From Bigelowiella natans CCMP2755 (Eukaryota; Cercozoa; Chlorarachniophyceae): a stretch of 44,082 nucleotides of DNA. Below the pieces are notes generated by a model, which was not told the origin of the DNA, ran no database searches, and saw only the letters and a program-made list of their open reading frames with translations. Both the position numbers and the translations under genes were made by a program. Positions within the stretch are counted from its first letter, which is position 1. Each line of letters begins with the position of its first letter. The stretch spans positions 5,001 to 49,082 of the forward strand of contig ADNK01000446.1 in NCBI GenBank assembly GCA_000320545.1, read 5' to 3'. Shown here piece by piece: positions 10,240 to 21,441 of this stretch.

Positions 10240-11841
10240 ATGGATCAGCAGTCATACACCGACAAAGGGATACCAGAGTGTTCGAGTGGCTTGAACCATG
10301 TCGCCCAGGTGAAGAGTATAACAAAAAATTCTCCAAGGTCAACACGAAGATCTGCGGTTGGCCAAAATGAGAACCCTACTCGAAGATCTAAACGGAAGAG
10401 GAAACGTCGAATATTTAATGATGTTGATTTTGAGCTCGAGATCACCTCGAAAGAAGAGGAAAGGATGATCAAACAAGCTCTTAAAAACTCTGTGGCGATG
10501 AAGAAAGTTTCAGTGATTGGGTTCAACTTCGATAACATCGAGCTCGTTCCGACACTTGAACCCAGCGAAGAAGAATTCAAGAATCCTATTCAATACATTC
10601 GATCTAAACACGCCCTCGGTCTAAAATTTGGAGCACTTCACATCAAGCCACCAAAATCATGGAATCCTGTCTTCGCGTTCAACCCTCACAAGTATCGCTT
10701 CGAAACCCGGAAGCAGACCGTGAACAAACTGCAACAAGGAGAGGGCTGGCCATCAGGAGGAAATTATTCGCTCGATGAATATCAAAGAATGGCGAATGGC
10801 TTTCGAGAAAGATACATCGGGAGAGCCGGCATCGGAAACAGCCTTCAGGACATAGAAAAACATTATTGGGATATCGTGAACGGCAAGCGTGGAGAAGTGG
10901 TTGTTGAGTACGGAAATGACATCGACACATCCAAGTCGGGGAGTGGTTTTTCCTCGGACGAGAAAAGCCCTTGGAATCTCACAAAAATCGCCCAGTCTCC
11001 AGACTGCCCCCTCAGCCTGTTCCAGCACGACATTAAAGGCGTTACCGTCCCTTGGTTATATTGTGGGATGATGTTTTCCTCATTTTGTTGGCACTGCGAA
11101 GATAACCACCTTGCCTCCATCAACTACGTGCACAAAGGCAGCCCAAAGGTCTGGTACGTAGCGCCGGCGAAGGATGCCGCGAAGCTTGAAAGCGTGATGA
11201 AGCAGCACCTTCCATGTTTGTTCGACTCGGAGCCCGACCTCATTCATAAGCTATGCACCACCATCGACCCATCCATGCTTCTAGCTGGCGATGTTCCGGT
11301 GAGAAAGGTTGTGCAGCGGGAGGGGACGTTCGTGGTGACATACCCTCGAGGATATCATAGTGGCTTCAACACAGGCTTCAACGTTGCGGAGGCGGTCAAC
11401 GTTGGCTACGATGAATGGTTCAGCTATGGCCGGAGATGTGCAAGGATGTATCGAATAGCCGGACGGCCGAGCGTCTTCTGTCACGACAAGCTGTTGTTGG
11501 ACTACGTGAACCATAAGAAGGGCAGAGTGTCAAATTCCGTCCTGGAAGAGCTAAGATTTATGATTAACTACCAGCGACGCTGGGATTACGACTTCCGTAT
11601 GAAGCGAATGAGACTAAATGCCCAGAGGCTGTTTGAGTACGATGACGAGAAGCATCAATGCCTGATCTGTCAGAACCATTGCTTTCTGGCGTACACTTCG
11701 TGTAGCTGCATTCCCGGCGCCAAGTTCTGTATGGAGCACACGGTTGGTCAATGTACGTGCCCGTTAGAGTGGAAGACTCTTCACCACAGCACTGTTTATC
11801 ACAAAATGTGTCGAGATTTAGACATCAAGTTCAAAATCTGA
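10240..11841 (+). CDS. JmjN/JmjC/C5HC2 lysine demethylase-like protein
   Basis: A 533-residue open frame without introns from the ATG at 10240. Order of domains: a basic Arg/Lys-rich N-terminus that could serve as a nuclear signal (RRSKRKRKRR); a JmjN box around residues 100-145 (VPTLEPSEEEFKNPIQYI, then a PPKSWNP motif); a JmjC core around residues 255-410; and a C5HC2 zinc finger at about 475-510 (CLICQNHCFLAYTSCSC...). The Fe(II) ligands are present: His285 and Glu287 in FCWHCEDNH (codons at 11092 and 11098) and His373 in YPRGYHSGFN (codon 11356). The layout matches KDM5/plant JMJ14-type histone H3 lysine-4 demethylases lacking ARID, PHD and FYR domains. Substrate specificity is inferred from family only. 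Intronless structure is odd in this window and may mean retrocopy origin. Confidence 0.93.
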   Translation: MDQQSYTDKGIPECSSGLNHVAQVKSITKNSPRSTRRSAVGQNENPTRRSKRKRKRRIFNDVDFELEITSKEEERMIKQALKNSVAMKKVSVIGFNFDNIELVPTLEPSEEEFKNPIQYIRSKHALGLKFGALHIKPPKSWNPVFAFNPHKYRFETRKQTVNKLQQGEGWPSGGNYSLDEYQRMANGFRERYIGRAGIGNSLQDIEKHYWDIVNGKRGEVVVEYGNDIDTSKSGSGFSSDEKSPWNLTKIAQSPDCPLSLFQHDIKGVTVPWLYCGMMFSSFCWHCEDNHLASINYVHKGSPKVWYVAPAKDAAKLESVMKQHLPCLFDSEPDLIHKLCTTIDPSMLLAGDVPVRKVVQREGTFVVTYPRGYHSGFNTGFNVAEAVNVGYDEWFSYGRRCARMYRIAGRPSVFCHDKLLLDYVNHKKGRVSNSVLEELRFMINYQRRWDYDFRMKRMRLNAQRLFEYDDEKHQCLICQNHCFLAYTSCSCIPGAKFCMEHTVGQCTCPLEWKTLHHSTVYHKMCRDLDIKFKI

Positions 11842-12134
11842 AGAATGAAAACGTGGTTTGTAATTATAAGAGGAGGTCGATTAGTTAGGTAGCTGCAGCG
11901 ACACAGACAGCTATTCTGTATTATTTCGAGCCACGCATTAGTACAATACCCTCCGCTAAAAGTTTAATAATGTATCGTAGTAAAATCACTGTCTCTTACA
12001 AACAAATTGTGAACATTTAAGTACGTTCTCATTACGAACGTACAATGCATGAATACGCATTTATGTAACATATGTGCAAAGGCATGATGTACGATACGTA
12101 CACATTAGACCACATTTGCTATAAAAGATTATGC

Positions 12135-12174
<40 letters not shown>

Positions 12175-13760
12175 GCGTGTGTGAGAGAGAGCGCGAGAGC
12201 AGAGAGAGAGAGAGAGAGCATTGTATTTTCATCATGCAAAGAGCGCGCCGCGCATGCATGCGCGGTGGATCGGGGTAGCGCTTGCACGGATGCGAATCGA
12301 AATAAACACGCCACGCTGCACAAGCGCAACAAAAATGCGGACATGATGAACACGCTACGCTACGTATGTTGTTGAGCAGAGGGCGAGCGCTGCACGTAGT
12401 ATGTACTTACGTAATGCACAATCAATTCACTGTATGTGCTTGATAGCTAGTGCTAGAGTGGTTCAATTCTGCCACTGCTGCCGCAGTACTTTAGTGGTGT
12501 TGAGTGTTGAGACCACAATGTGCGGGCTACGTTTTCATGAGAACTGAGCGGAAGTTTTGCAATAGAAAACGATCGCAAAATCATCACGGGACGCCGGGAA
12601 AACATCCTACGTGAGTATGGGACACAAATACCGAAACCGTGTGGCTACTGATGTGCAGCAAAAGGTTTCAACAAAACAGAGGTACCTAAAAAGCGCCGAT
12701 GGTTGTCTTTTAGGAGGCCGCGTGGCTGGGCGGAACTCATCAATCTTTTTTCCCGGTCCTAGGCTGTGAGCACTGCTGTCGCTCGAATGCAGTCTCCTCG
12801 TTCTCTCCCGACATCTGATTGGACACGCTTTTGAGACGTGAAAGCGAAACGATTTCGCTTTTACGGTCGATGCACCATCATCCTGATGGCAATTAAGGTT
12901 TAGATTATCGGTTTGCAGACAGAAGCGAGATGCTTACAGTGCCTGCAGAAGCAGAGTCAGACGAGAAGAGCCCCGCCCGGGGCAAGGAAGACAGCTTGCT
13001 GCCAGAATTCGGATATTATCAAGTACTTGCAATTAGATCTCAACCTCCGGCCGCGTCTACGGTCGTAGGGAGTTCCTCAGGCGTTTTGCGCTTGCGACTG
13101 AGCAAACATCGCAAGCATGAGAGGCTCCATCGTCCTGCCGATGTACTTTCCGTTGGGTTTATAGGAATAAATCCCGACGGAAACTATCCAATTGAGAACG
13201 GACGAGCGATCGATGATGAAACTAAATCTAGATCTACCCAAACCATTTATCAACTGCCTTCCTGAGCAAGTAGGCCGCTTTTTTCTTTTTTTATTGAGTG
13301 GAGGCGGAACGGCCTGCATCGAGGTGTTGTCGCAACCAAAAAATCCCGTTCTCATTGCAAACCCTAAAGGGCTCTTGGCGTGTGTGGAGTACCGCCCCTC
13401 CCCTTCGCCACCATGCCGATACAAAGATTTGACCTCCTAAAGCGGTAGATTCTTCGGGTTAACGGGACCCGCTAACCACAATGTGAATTTTCATGCGATA
13501 GGGGGCGTCATCGTGATTGAATATTGCTTCGGGGGGGCTTATTTCGAAATGCATTTTGCCATGTGTCATCGATCTGTGGTATTCATTCCAACATGCTTGG
13601 AAGCGGATTACATGAATACCATGGCCTTTTCCATACAATTTCGATAATTTATCTATGTATCGAATAGAGACTAAGCATTCAAATAGGTCACACATATCGT
13701 GTTGAAACGAAATGCATCAACATTCTTGCATGCGACGTGACACGTTGACACATTCCTCAG
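11842..13760. other. Long intergenic region with microsatellite and one unsupported frame
   Basis: Holds a compound (CT)n/(GA)n microsatellite at about 12134-12220. A 111-codon frame at 12930-13265 has no family match or visible exon partners; it could be a 5-prime exon of the downstream protease gene or chance. The missing first exon of the M50 gene is expected somewhere in the right half of this interval, but no candidate fits phase and sequence well. Confidence 0.45.
12930..13265 (+). CDS. Unsupported 111-codon open frame
   Basis: The frame starts at an ATG and ends in a TGA without an intron. The product is polar, with no membrane segment, signal peptide or motif that I know. It lies 0.5 kb upstream of the M50 protease exons in the same orientation. 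I list it only because it is the longest frame in a 1.9-kb gap; it may not be a gene. Confidence 0.2.
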   Translation: MLTVPAEAESDEKSPARGKEDSLLPEFGYYQVLAIRSQPPAASTVVGSSSGVLRLRLSKHRKHERLHRPADVLSVGFIGINPDGNYPIENGRAIDDETKSRSTQTIYQLPS

Positions 13761-16156
13761 AGGATTTCAACGAAACTTTCTCGTCATTTCACTTGGCACG
13801 CTTCTCGCCCTGGCAACCGTTGCGTTCGTGGGAAAGAGAAATCAAAATGTTGGAAGCTCCCTCCGAGCTGCACGACGCACACTTCTGCATCATCCAAGAA
13901 CACAAAGTCTTTCTTCCCGGTTGAGCGCTCCAAATTTCCAGTTTAAGAGGTATCCATCTCTTCGTCGCCAAGGTCGATTCCACATTAATTTGAAAAAGCT
14001 TTTTAATGTGGACTGTGAAAGTCTCTTCTAATGCTTCAAATACTTGTGACATTTGAGATCCATAGCGTATTTAGCGTATTTATCGCATTATTCTTAGTCG
14101 ACCTTCGCGCTGAGGAGACCACTGTCGTTGACAAACCCAAGACAGAGGAAGGAGAAAACGTTCCCACAGAACAGAAGGAGGTGTGGATCTTCTTCTTTAA
14201 TTTCATTATCTACTTTACAGCACATGAAACGATATTTTCAGTGATGAAAGTGGCAAGTTATCGGTCCGACTTACTATTTGTGTGATGTTTCGTCGTTCGA
14301 ATCTCTAGGCCACCAGTATTGCTGCTGCAACCGACACCGCCTCCACGGGAAGTAGCAGCACAATGTCGGCTCTTGAGGGGATGTTAGGGGTGCAGGATGA
14401 AAGTGAGGGCACGATTGCAAAGACCACTAGGAATGCCGCTGACGAAACGAAAGCTCAACATGCGCTGGATCTTCTAAGTGGCTGGTTCGGTCCCGATGAA
14501 ATCGAGCTGGAGAAGCAGAAAGAGCAAGAACGCCAAGATGCCGAAAGGGAGGAGAGGCAGAAACTTGATGATGAAAGGGAACAACAGAGGCGCTCCACAG
14601 TTGTGTCAATAACGACGACGGGCGACGAGAAGATGCCAGACGAGGTGATGCGAGTTCTTGGTTTGGGCCGAGGAGGAAACACGACTGATGGCATGCGATC
14701 AGAGATGGCTGAAAGCCTTTTAGAGGATTTGAAGGAACGTGCAAAGAACGGTGACGAAAAAGACCGCGAGCTTATGGAGGCTGTCACCAGCTTCCTCCAG
14801 ACCGCGCAGAAGTATCAGTCCCTCAACGTGTCCGAAAACGAGCTCAGGAATGACTTCGTCAACCTCCTCGACAAGCTTCAACCAGAAAATCGCGTGGAGA
14901 TCGAAGACATGAAGCGCATTCAGAAAGAAATTCTAGGGCCAAAGACCTTCTTCGTGACATCCTCGGACGACGCGGCCAAGTTCGACGGGATCTTCGGCCT
15001 TCGCGACACTGGATACGTTTTCTGTGGCAACTTCCGCGGGGACCAAAGGAAGGTTTTCGCTGATATCGAGACGAAGGTGAAGGCCATCTTCGAAGACAAG
15101 TACGAGGTGCTTCTGATTCCAGATCCTGAGCTAGAAGTGGATCCTTTCTACGACGGCGACCAAGGCTTTACAAAGGCCGCATTGCAGGTTGTACCTGCTG
15201 AGCAGGCTCAACCTGAGCAGGAAGCTCCATGGTCGCCCCTTCTCGCGGTGGCTCTCTTTGGATTTACGGCGTTTGGAGCCCTGCAGCTGGGGGGGCAGGC
15301 TGCGAGTATTCAACTTCCGGAAGAAACCGTAAAATGGCTTTCGAACCCTGATAACTTCAAATCGTACGATCCCAACATGATCCCTCCGGGAGTACTGGAG
15401 TGGGACCCGAGCGGCTTCTTGGGCAGTGTTGCCCAGGTAGGTGGCGGTGCACTGGCGGTATCGTTCATGCACGAGATCGGGCATAGGATCTCCGCCGGAC
15501 TTCGAAAAGTGAAGCTCGGGACTCCTTTCTTGCTTCCGATTGGAAACCTCCCCACCTCGTTCGGGAACATTACGCCGATCAGGTCGATGGTGAAAACCAA
15601 CGAGGACCTTTTCGACATCGCTGCTGCGGGCCCATTGAGCGGGCTTATCATGGGAAGTATCATTTTCGTTGCTGGTCTAGTGCTCACCGGCCAAACGCCC
15701 AAGGAGGCCTTGGTTGCGATCCCATACCCTTTCGTGCAACAGTCGCTCCTTCTCGGCACAGTTGTCAAGGCGGCGCTCGGGGTCGGAGACGGTGCCTTAG
15801 TGAGTGATGCGTTGCTTGTGCATCCTTTGGTGGTTGCAGGATGGGTGGGCCTGATAGCTCAGGCATTCAACTCACTTCCAGTAGGTGCCTTAGATGGGGG
15901 ACGGATGGTGCAGGCCACTTTCGGATCGGGGCCTCTGGGATTCACCTCATTACTTACATACGGTGCGCTAGGGTTTGGCCTCCTTGGAGGTCCAGTGGAT
16001 GGCTTATTGTTTGGCCTCTACCTTCTCTTTCTCCAGCGTAATCCGGAGAGATACATCCAAGATACGGTCACACTGGCTGACGACCAGACCCGACGAGCAA
16101 TAAATCTCTTCTTGGTAATTTTCGCTGCCTTGGTTCTTACGCCTCTGGGCAATTAG
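13761..16156 (+). CDS. EGY-type plastid M50 (site-2-protease-like) membrane protein
   Basis: Exons 13761-13972, 14098-14180 and 14309-16156 join in phase. The initiating Met is not found; an upstream exon ending in phase 2 is expected. The first exon encodes a hydrophobic signal (LVISLGTLLALATVAFVG) followed by a Ser/Arg-rich transit stretch, a bipartite plastid address. The last exon holds a charged Glu/Lys-rich region, a soluble domain, then the membrane peptidase. Zinc motif HEIGH is at 15470-15484 and the second metal motif NSLPVGALDGG starts at 15869 with its Asp codon at 15893. Several hydrophobic helices flank them. This order (transit peptide, acidic soluble region, HExxH, NPDG-like motif) is that of EGY1/2/3 thylakoid or envelope proteases needed for chloroplast development. 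Both metal motifs are intact, so unlike EGY3 it should be active. Confidence 0.9.
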
Positions 16157-17117
16157 ATACGTTTGTGACAGCGCGACAGATATTATATTCTCGAGGCACT
16201 TTCGTTATAGCATGTTGCAAAAGTAGTAAGTTTGGTAGAATCGATATTGTTCTTCTACTTGCAAGCAATAAATGCAGTCATCATTTCCAAAAAATACCAA
16301 TCAGTAATTAGAAATCCAAAAAGAACCCATAGTGTCCATAATAAGGTTATAATCTTAAAATGAAAGTAACCTAATATTGTATGAATCACGGAGCGCCATC
16401 TCATCCTTGCGCAATTACTGTGATGCACAAGCTAAGACGCCATGTTCTACAAAATTAAATCATCATGTCTGGCTTTGTAGCATAGCTAGATAGCGTGCGT
16501 GCAAGACGTCAATATATCTTGTTTACCTAATAGACACAGAATCAGCTATAATGAACAGATTTCTTGGGCACATTAGATACTACGCACAGACAAGCTGCGT
16601 GCAGTTCCTGCACTCTACTAGTCTGGCACTGTTTGCGCCGCGCATTCAGTAAACAAGGCTGGTGCACATATATCGCAGCAGCTAGCTATTATTATATTAT
16701 ACTATGCTAGTATGTATCGAGAGTTACTAGCATTTACTTAGCCCTTAGATGTAGCCTTGTATACTTGCACGCACGCTGGTAGGCATTTGTCTAGAAACAG
16801 CGGCTTGGCACTAATCCATCTAGCTACATGTTACGCAGCGCATGCTGTCATAGCTATCTTAATGAGCCAGCTAGCCAGGTTATTTGTGCATATTGGTAAT
16901 CGAATGCATAATCTATGATGCTATCTACTTTATGGAACTGTAGAACTAGCTTGTTAGGTATATTTCGCATGTGTGGTACGACAAGCACTGTATCACCTCC
17001 AATATGATGAAAAGGTAATAGCTCTGCTCGACTGTATGTGCTCGCTTGTTGGGTGGCGGCTCGGATGCTATAAAAACTTAGTTGGTGATACAATTCCATC
17101 CTGATCACTCACTTCAC
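16157..17117. other. Intergenic region between convergent genes
   Basis: AT-rich sequence between the 3-prime ends of the M50 and acid-ceramidase-like genes. It must contain both transcription ends. I see no gene, array or clear repeat in it. Confidence 0.6.
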
Positions 17118-18616
17118 TCACCAGAAGGAGCAGATTCCCTCGCAGTGCTGGCGGTAGGCCTCAAAAGCCCCAGTTTTCACATTCATGAGAGTAGTATATG
17201 TAGTGAGCTTGTTCAGATTTGGTTTTGCAGACAAGACGTTATATAGGCCTAGCAAATATTAAATATAAATTATTCTCAGTCATATATTACATGATAGGAA
17301 AATGACATATTCTACCTGTGAACCCGTTAATACCCTTCGGGGTGAGCTGATTCAGGCATTCTTTGGCAGGATTCCGCCGATCGTCAAAGAATGGTGCCGG
17401 CTTCCAGTTGTCGTAATTGGTTTCGAGAACGAAGAATGAGCCTTTCTGAAGTTCGTCAGCGAGAGACATTACATCAATGGTTGCTTGCTCCTTTGTAATT
17501 ACAGCGCCTTCACCGGAGTTCATGCCCCCGATTATAATATACGACGGTCCAATCATAGTTGTGGTGTTCAAAAAATTGAAAGCCTGCAGAAAAGCAAATG
17601 TCATGCTGCAACAGGGTGAATGGGTTCTGAATTTTGGTACCTGGATGTAATTTGTTATTGATGGGTCTTCAAAGGTTTTTCGAACAGTGAAAGTGAGCTC
17701 CTGATGCTTATGATCGCCCAAAAGCCACTTGATGAGCCCTACATACAGTGTTGAAATGGGATCATATCAGCGTTGTTAAGGCATAGAGATTAAGAAATTC
17801 AGGAGTTTCCAACTGGAATCTCTTTCTTAGCAATAGCATTGATTGAGGGACATTTCTTACTCTTGATTTAGAAAACAGTGCATTTGATTTTGAATTACTA
17901 TTACCGATATCAAACTTGTTGTCAAAACGAGAATCTACACTGATGGAGAAGCCCCCTTTCTTCAGTCCAGTGATAACTCCTGCAAATCCCGCATACGAGG
18001 TACTCTTGTACAGCGTTTTGCCCCCTTTCTGAACGTCCACATTCACGACCAAAGGACGCAGAGCTTCCGTCATCGTCCACTGCAAGTGCTTGAAGTCGAA
18101 AGCTGGAAACAACCCGAAGTCGAGATTTCTCCCATGCCAGACTTCTCCTGCATCATCCTGAATAACCATAGAAGTGCAGAGACCCCAGACTTCGTATGCC
18201 ATATTGAGTATGAAAAGATCGGCTCTGGGTATTCCGGTTGCTTCACTCATTCCTTTAATCTCGCGGCCGTAGTCATTGGGAAGTGCTCTGAGCTCTAAGT
18301 CAACCATAAACTCCAGTAGAGCACTTGTGGAATTCCACCTCTTCTCTCCAATAATCTTCTGGATCGAATTGATCACTACATCGACAAGGCGTTGGATTTG
18401 CTTTGCTTTGGGCTTCACCAGACCCGTCCAACGCTGTTCCGCAGGTAAATCGAGATTTAGCGTGAACCATTCGACAGTTTTGTTCTCCCCTGTTGGCAAA
18501 ACTTTTTCGGTAGGTGGATAGAGAGGTTGAATCTTGCACTTGGCATAATCCTTTGCGGAGGAAAGCGGAGCAAGAAGTAGCAAAGCGACGGCTTGCACGA
18601 GGTGAGGAAGGGTCAT
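17118..18616 (-). CDS. Acid ceramidase-family N-terminal nucleophile hydrolase
   Basis: Four exons join in phase: 18616-17905, 17738-17641, 17583-17316 and 17248-17118, giving 402 residues, close to the about 395 of animal acid ceramidase. An N-terminal signal peptide (LVQAVALLLLAPLSSA) points to the secretory path or lysosome/vacuole. The propeptide ends before the nucleophile Cys147 in GLCTSMV; the family cleaves itself there to expose the Cys. Next is WHGRNLDFG with the Arg and Asp of the active site. Exon 3 has GGMNSGEGAVIT, TNYDNW and FFDDRR, and exon 4 has KPNLNKLTTYTTLMNV, all in the family order. It should hydrolyse an amide bond of a lipid (ceramide or N-acylethanolamine). Which substrate cannot be told from the sequence; ASAH1 and NAAA are paralogues in animals. 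Confidence 0.92.
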
Positions 18617-19190
18617 GATTGCAAGGGGTAATGATGGAAGCGGACTCGATTACCTTACCTCGAAAATATTTTTAATGTCGCATATGAAAAACCCCCTGAC
18701 ATTCACAAGGAAGAGCCCTAAGTACCGTACTCTAATTTTAGTATCCTAGTTAATCCGGAGAAAACTCCTAAAAACAACCTACCGTGTACGTGTCGATCAG
18801 CAAAAATCTGCAGCGGAACAAATATTAAGGTTGAACGGCATGAGCGTCAACCCAATTCGACTGCCAGAAGTACTTTCTCCCCTTACAAACCAGCGATGGG
18901 CTCGCATTTATCCGACACGTATCGCCCAGATTTTTTCTTTCAAAAAATATTCTGCGTCATGAGATTAGGAAAGACGTAGGATAAAATTGCCTTTTGTTTG
19001 TGGTCCTGTGTACGCGAGGATCACACGTAGGCGCGTCCTGTGCTGCCTCGTCCGGAGCCAGGCCACCCGTCGATCTTGCGCGACTTCCGATTGATAGTTT
19101 CTATCCGCCCCTCACCAATTCAATCTTCCTGGTCTTGGGGAGCGAAATTATCGATTCAATCTTGGCAACGGAAAGATTTGTTGGAGGAAA
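18617..19190. other. Divergent intergenic region
   Basis: This interval lies between the acid-ceramidase-like gene (minus) and the small membrane-protein gene (plus), so both promoters should be here. An open frame at 18994-19203 overlaps the start of the plus gene in another register and is not supported. No defined element is visible. Confidence 0.5.
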
Positions 19191-20018
19191 ATGGATGCGA
19201 TAATCGCCGGAGATATTACGAGTCATATCACCTCAGATTCAGGTTTAGGAACAGTGACTTGTGTGCGACGAAATAAAGACTAAAGCACCACTCGTGTTTC
19301 TTGCAGATTCGAAAGTCCTGCCTCCGTACTACATATGGATTTGTTTGAGTTTCACAATATTCATTTTGGGAGGAATCCTGGGCGGAATCTACGTTTCCAT
19401 CTGCAGTAGCAGAAGAGTTCGAAGGAAATATTCGTGGTGCCTCCTCTGTGACAAGAAAAGGTATGCATCAATTCTATATTTTTCGATTCACCAGGGAATG
19501 ACACGCTGTGTGACAACAACGCTCTCAGGACGATTTCGATTTCGGAAATTCGACAAGAAACATACAATTCGTTCCTAGATGTTACACCCGCTGAGCAGGT
19601 ATTTTCGTCGAGGCATCCCATCCCTCCGTTACGATTCCTTACAAATTTCGAACTACGTTTCAGATCGTTCTTAGTATATTTCACAAGCGCAATGCTCAGA
19701 AGAATAACAGCAACGAAGATGACACGAGAGATTGGCTACCGCTTCCCGGGGGCATTAAATCTATCGAGTCCTGCCCCAATATATACGGCACATCGGTGAG
19801 AATGGGGAAACCTTCTGAAATTTTCCATAATGCGTGACTTACGATACTTTTATTTTGGTATTTAGTTCGAAAGCCACAATTTGCACATCCCTCATCCCAT
19901 TCATTCGAAACCGAAGCGATCTGCCTCTGCCTCAATAGTTCCCGTTAGAGATACTTTGATGATTATAAATGAGGACACTGAAGAAGATGAAGAAGATAGA
20001 GAAGATCTTTTTTTGTGA
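19191..20018 (+). CDS. Small single-pass membrane protein with acidic tail, hypothetical
   Basis: Five exons join in phase: 19191-19242, 19307-19460, 19529-19598, 19664-19795 and 19866-20018, giving 186 residues. Introns are 64-70 nt, GT-AG. The N-terminus (about 25 residues) is polar and acidic, followed by one membrane segment (YIWICLSFTIFILGGILGGIYV) and then a strongly basic stop-transfer stretch (SSRRVRRKY), which predicts the C-terminal part in the cytosol. A pair of cysteines (CLLC) follows directly. The rest is polar and ends in an acidic cluster (EDTEEDEEDREDLFL). I recognise no family. The very short, uniform introns and clean phases support it as a real gene. Confidence 0.7.
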
Positions 20019-21441
20019 AATAAGGCCAAAAAATGAATGTCTACTTAGAAATTTAGTGAAGAAGGAGAACCTTGGAAAACCAAAATTCTAACCAAGAAGA
20101 ACCTGTAAAATTATTATTAAACACTTATCTTTATTGTTCCTGTAAACACTTTTGAACAAGTATTATAGACTAGACACGTAAGTCTTTATTGTTAGTATAA
20201 TATCCCAAAGTGGGATTTACATATTGAGAAGAATCGTGTGATCATGAGTATCGTTTTAAGTGTGCTGAAACGCTCTCTAACATTGCTCCCCTTTATTTCA
20301 AACTCAAATTTAATAAATGACGCACATACATGCATTTACGTATCTAGTTGAGTTGTGCGGTTCGCGCAATGCTACCCCGTCATGGCGACCTGGTGTAGTG
20401 TGTACATGGATAAAGCTTATAGACATGTGCCATTATTGCATGATGAAAGCTACACTCCACTCCACAGACTAAAAACATCTCTCTCCTCTTAGCTCGCAAT
20501 TAATATTTGCAAAACTCACACATGTACGTACACGCACTATCCAGCACGTACAGTGTCAGGATAACAAATGAAATGCAGTGTTCATAGACCGCGCGCTTCG
20601 TTCGTATACGTAATCGCGTAACGACATGACACAATCGTGACGATGGATTATAGCGATGTCCCGGTCCGATGCCCAACAAAACTAGGCTACATGTGTGGTT
20701 TGCACATGAAGTGCCAACACCAACACTAGCTGTGCGGTGACAGACAAAAACAGGCAACTCTAGAACTGTTCTAGAGTTGACGCTGCCATCAAAAAACTGC
20801 CCGCGATCATGTGCATTGGCTGCGTGCGTGCGTGCGTACACTTAGATTGTGGATTCTGTCTGCCACATGCAAGGCCCCATCCTTTCCAGCTCATACTATA
20901 TTCATGACGCAGAGCTGCCACATGTGCAGGCAGCAACTAGTAGTATGTTGTGCCCTCTGATAACCACTTGGTTTCTGAATAGACATATAGACATGCACGC
21001 TTATATCTGCTATTTACGTTGTACATGTTGCAGTATACCCATGTGTCAAGTAGAGTTCGATGTAACCCCACCCTACGTAAGTTTTACGGCCAGAGTAATG
21101 AACATATCGCTCACAAATAAATGCAGCTATCATCATCACTACCACCATTCCATGGCGGCGGACCAGAGGGCTACAATACGTACGTACGTTACAATTTGCC
21201 TTCATGACGCTTCACCATAAAAACATTCAATTTGTGACAATTAGTGACAAACACATGACTCGAAGGCAATTAAAACCACCACAGAAATATCGTCTATTGT
21301 ACGCATAACCACTACTGTGTCGCTTGATCGCAATTATCATTTTTCTTAAATAGCGTTTGCATGCATGCAAGATTAGTACTGCAAGTGCTCTGGCAGAAGA
21401 ACTTCGAACAAGTTGCCGGAGACTTCAGATGTGGAAGTTGC
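20019..21441. other. Intergenic region
   Basis: About 1.4 kb between the convergent ends of the small membrane-protein gene and the lumen-protein candidate. Frames such as 20849-21220 and 20500-20841 have no support. I see no larger repeat in it. Confidence 0.55.

Noticed and set aside
13941-13951. GTATCC donor at 13950 for the first M50 exon
   Set aside because: It would leave phase 2, which does not match the next exon; the GTCGAT donor after 13972 restores phase 1.
14097-14097. Upstream acceptor at about 14065 giving a hydrophobic extension in the M50 gene
   Set aside because: The extra residues come from the T-rich end of the intron, and the TTCTTAG acceptor at 14097 is stronger and fits phase with the 13972 donor.
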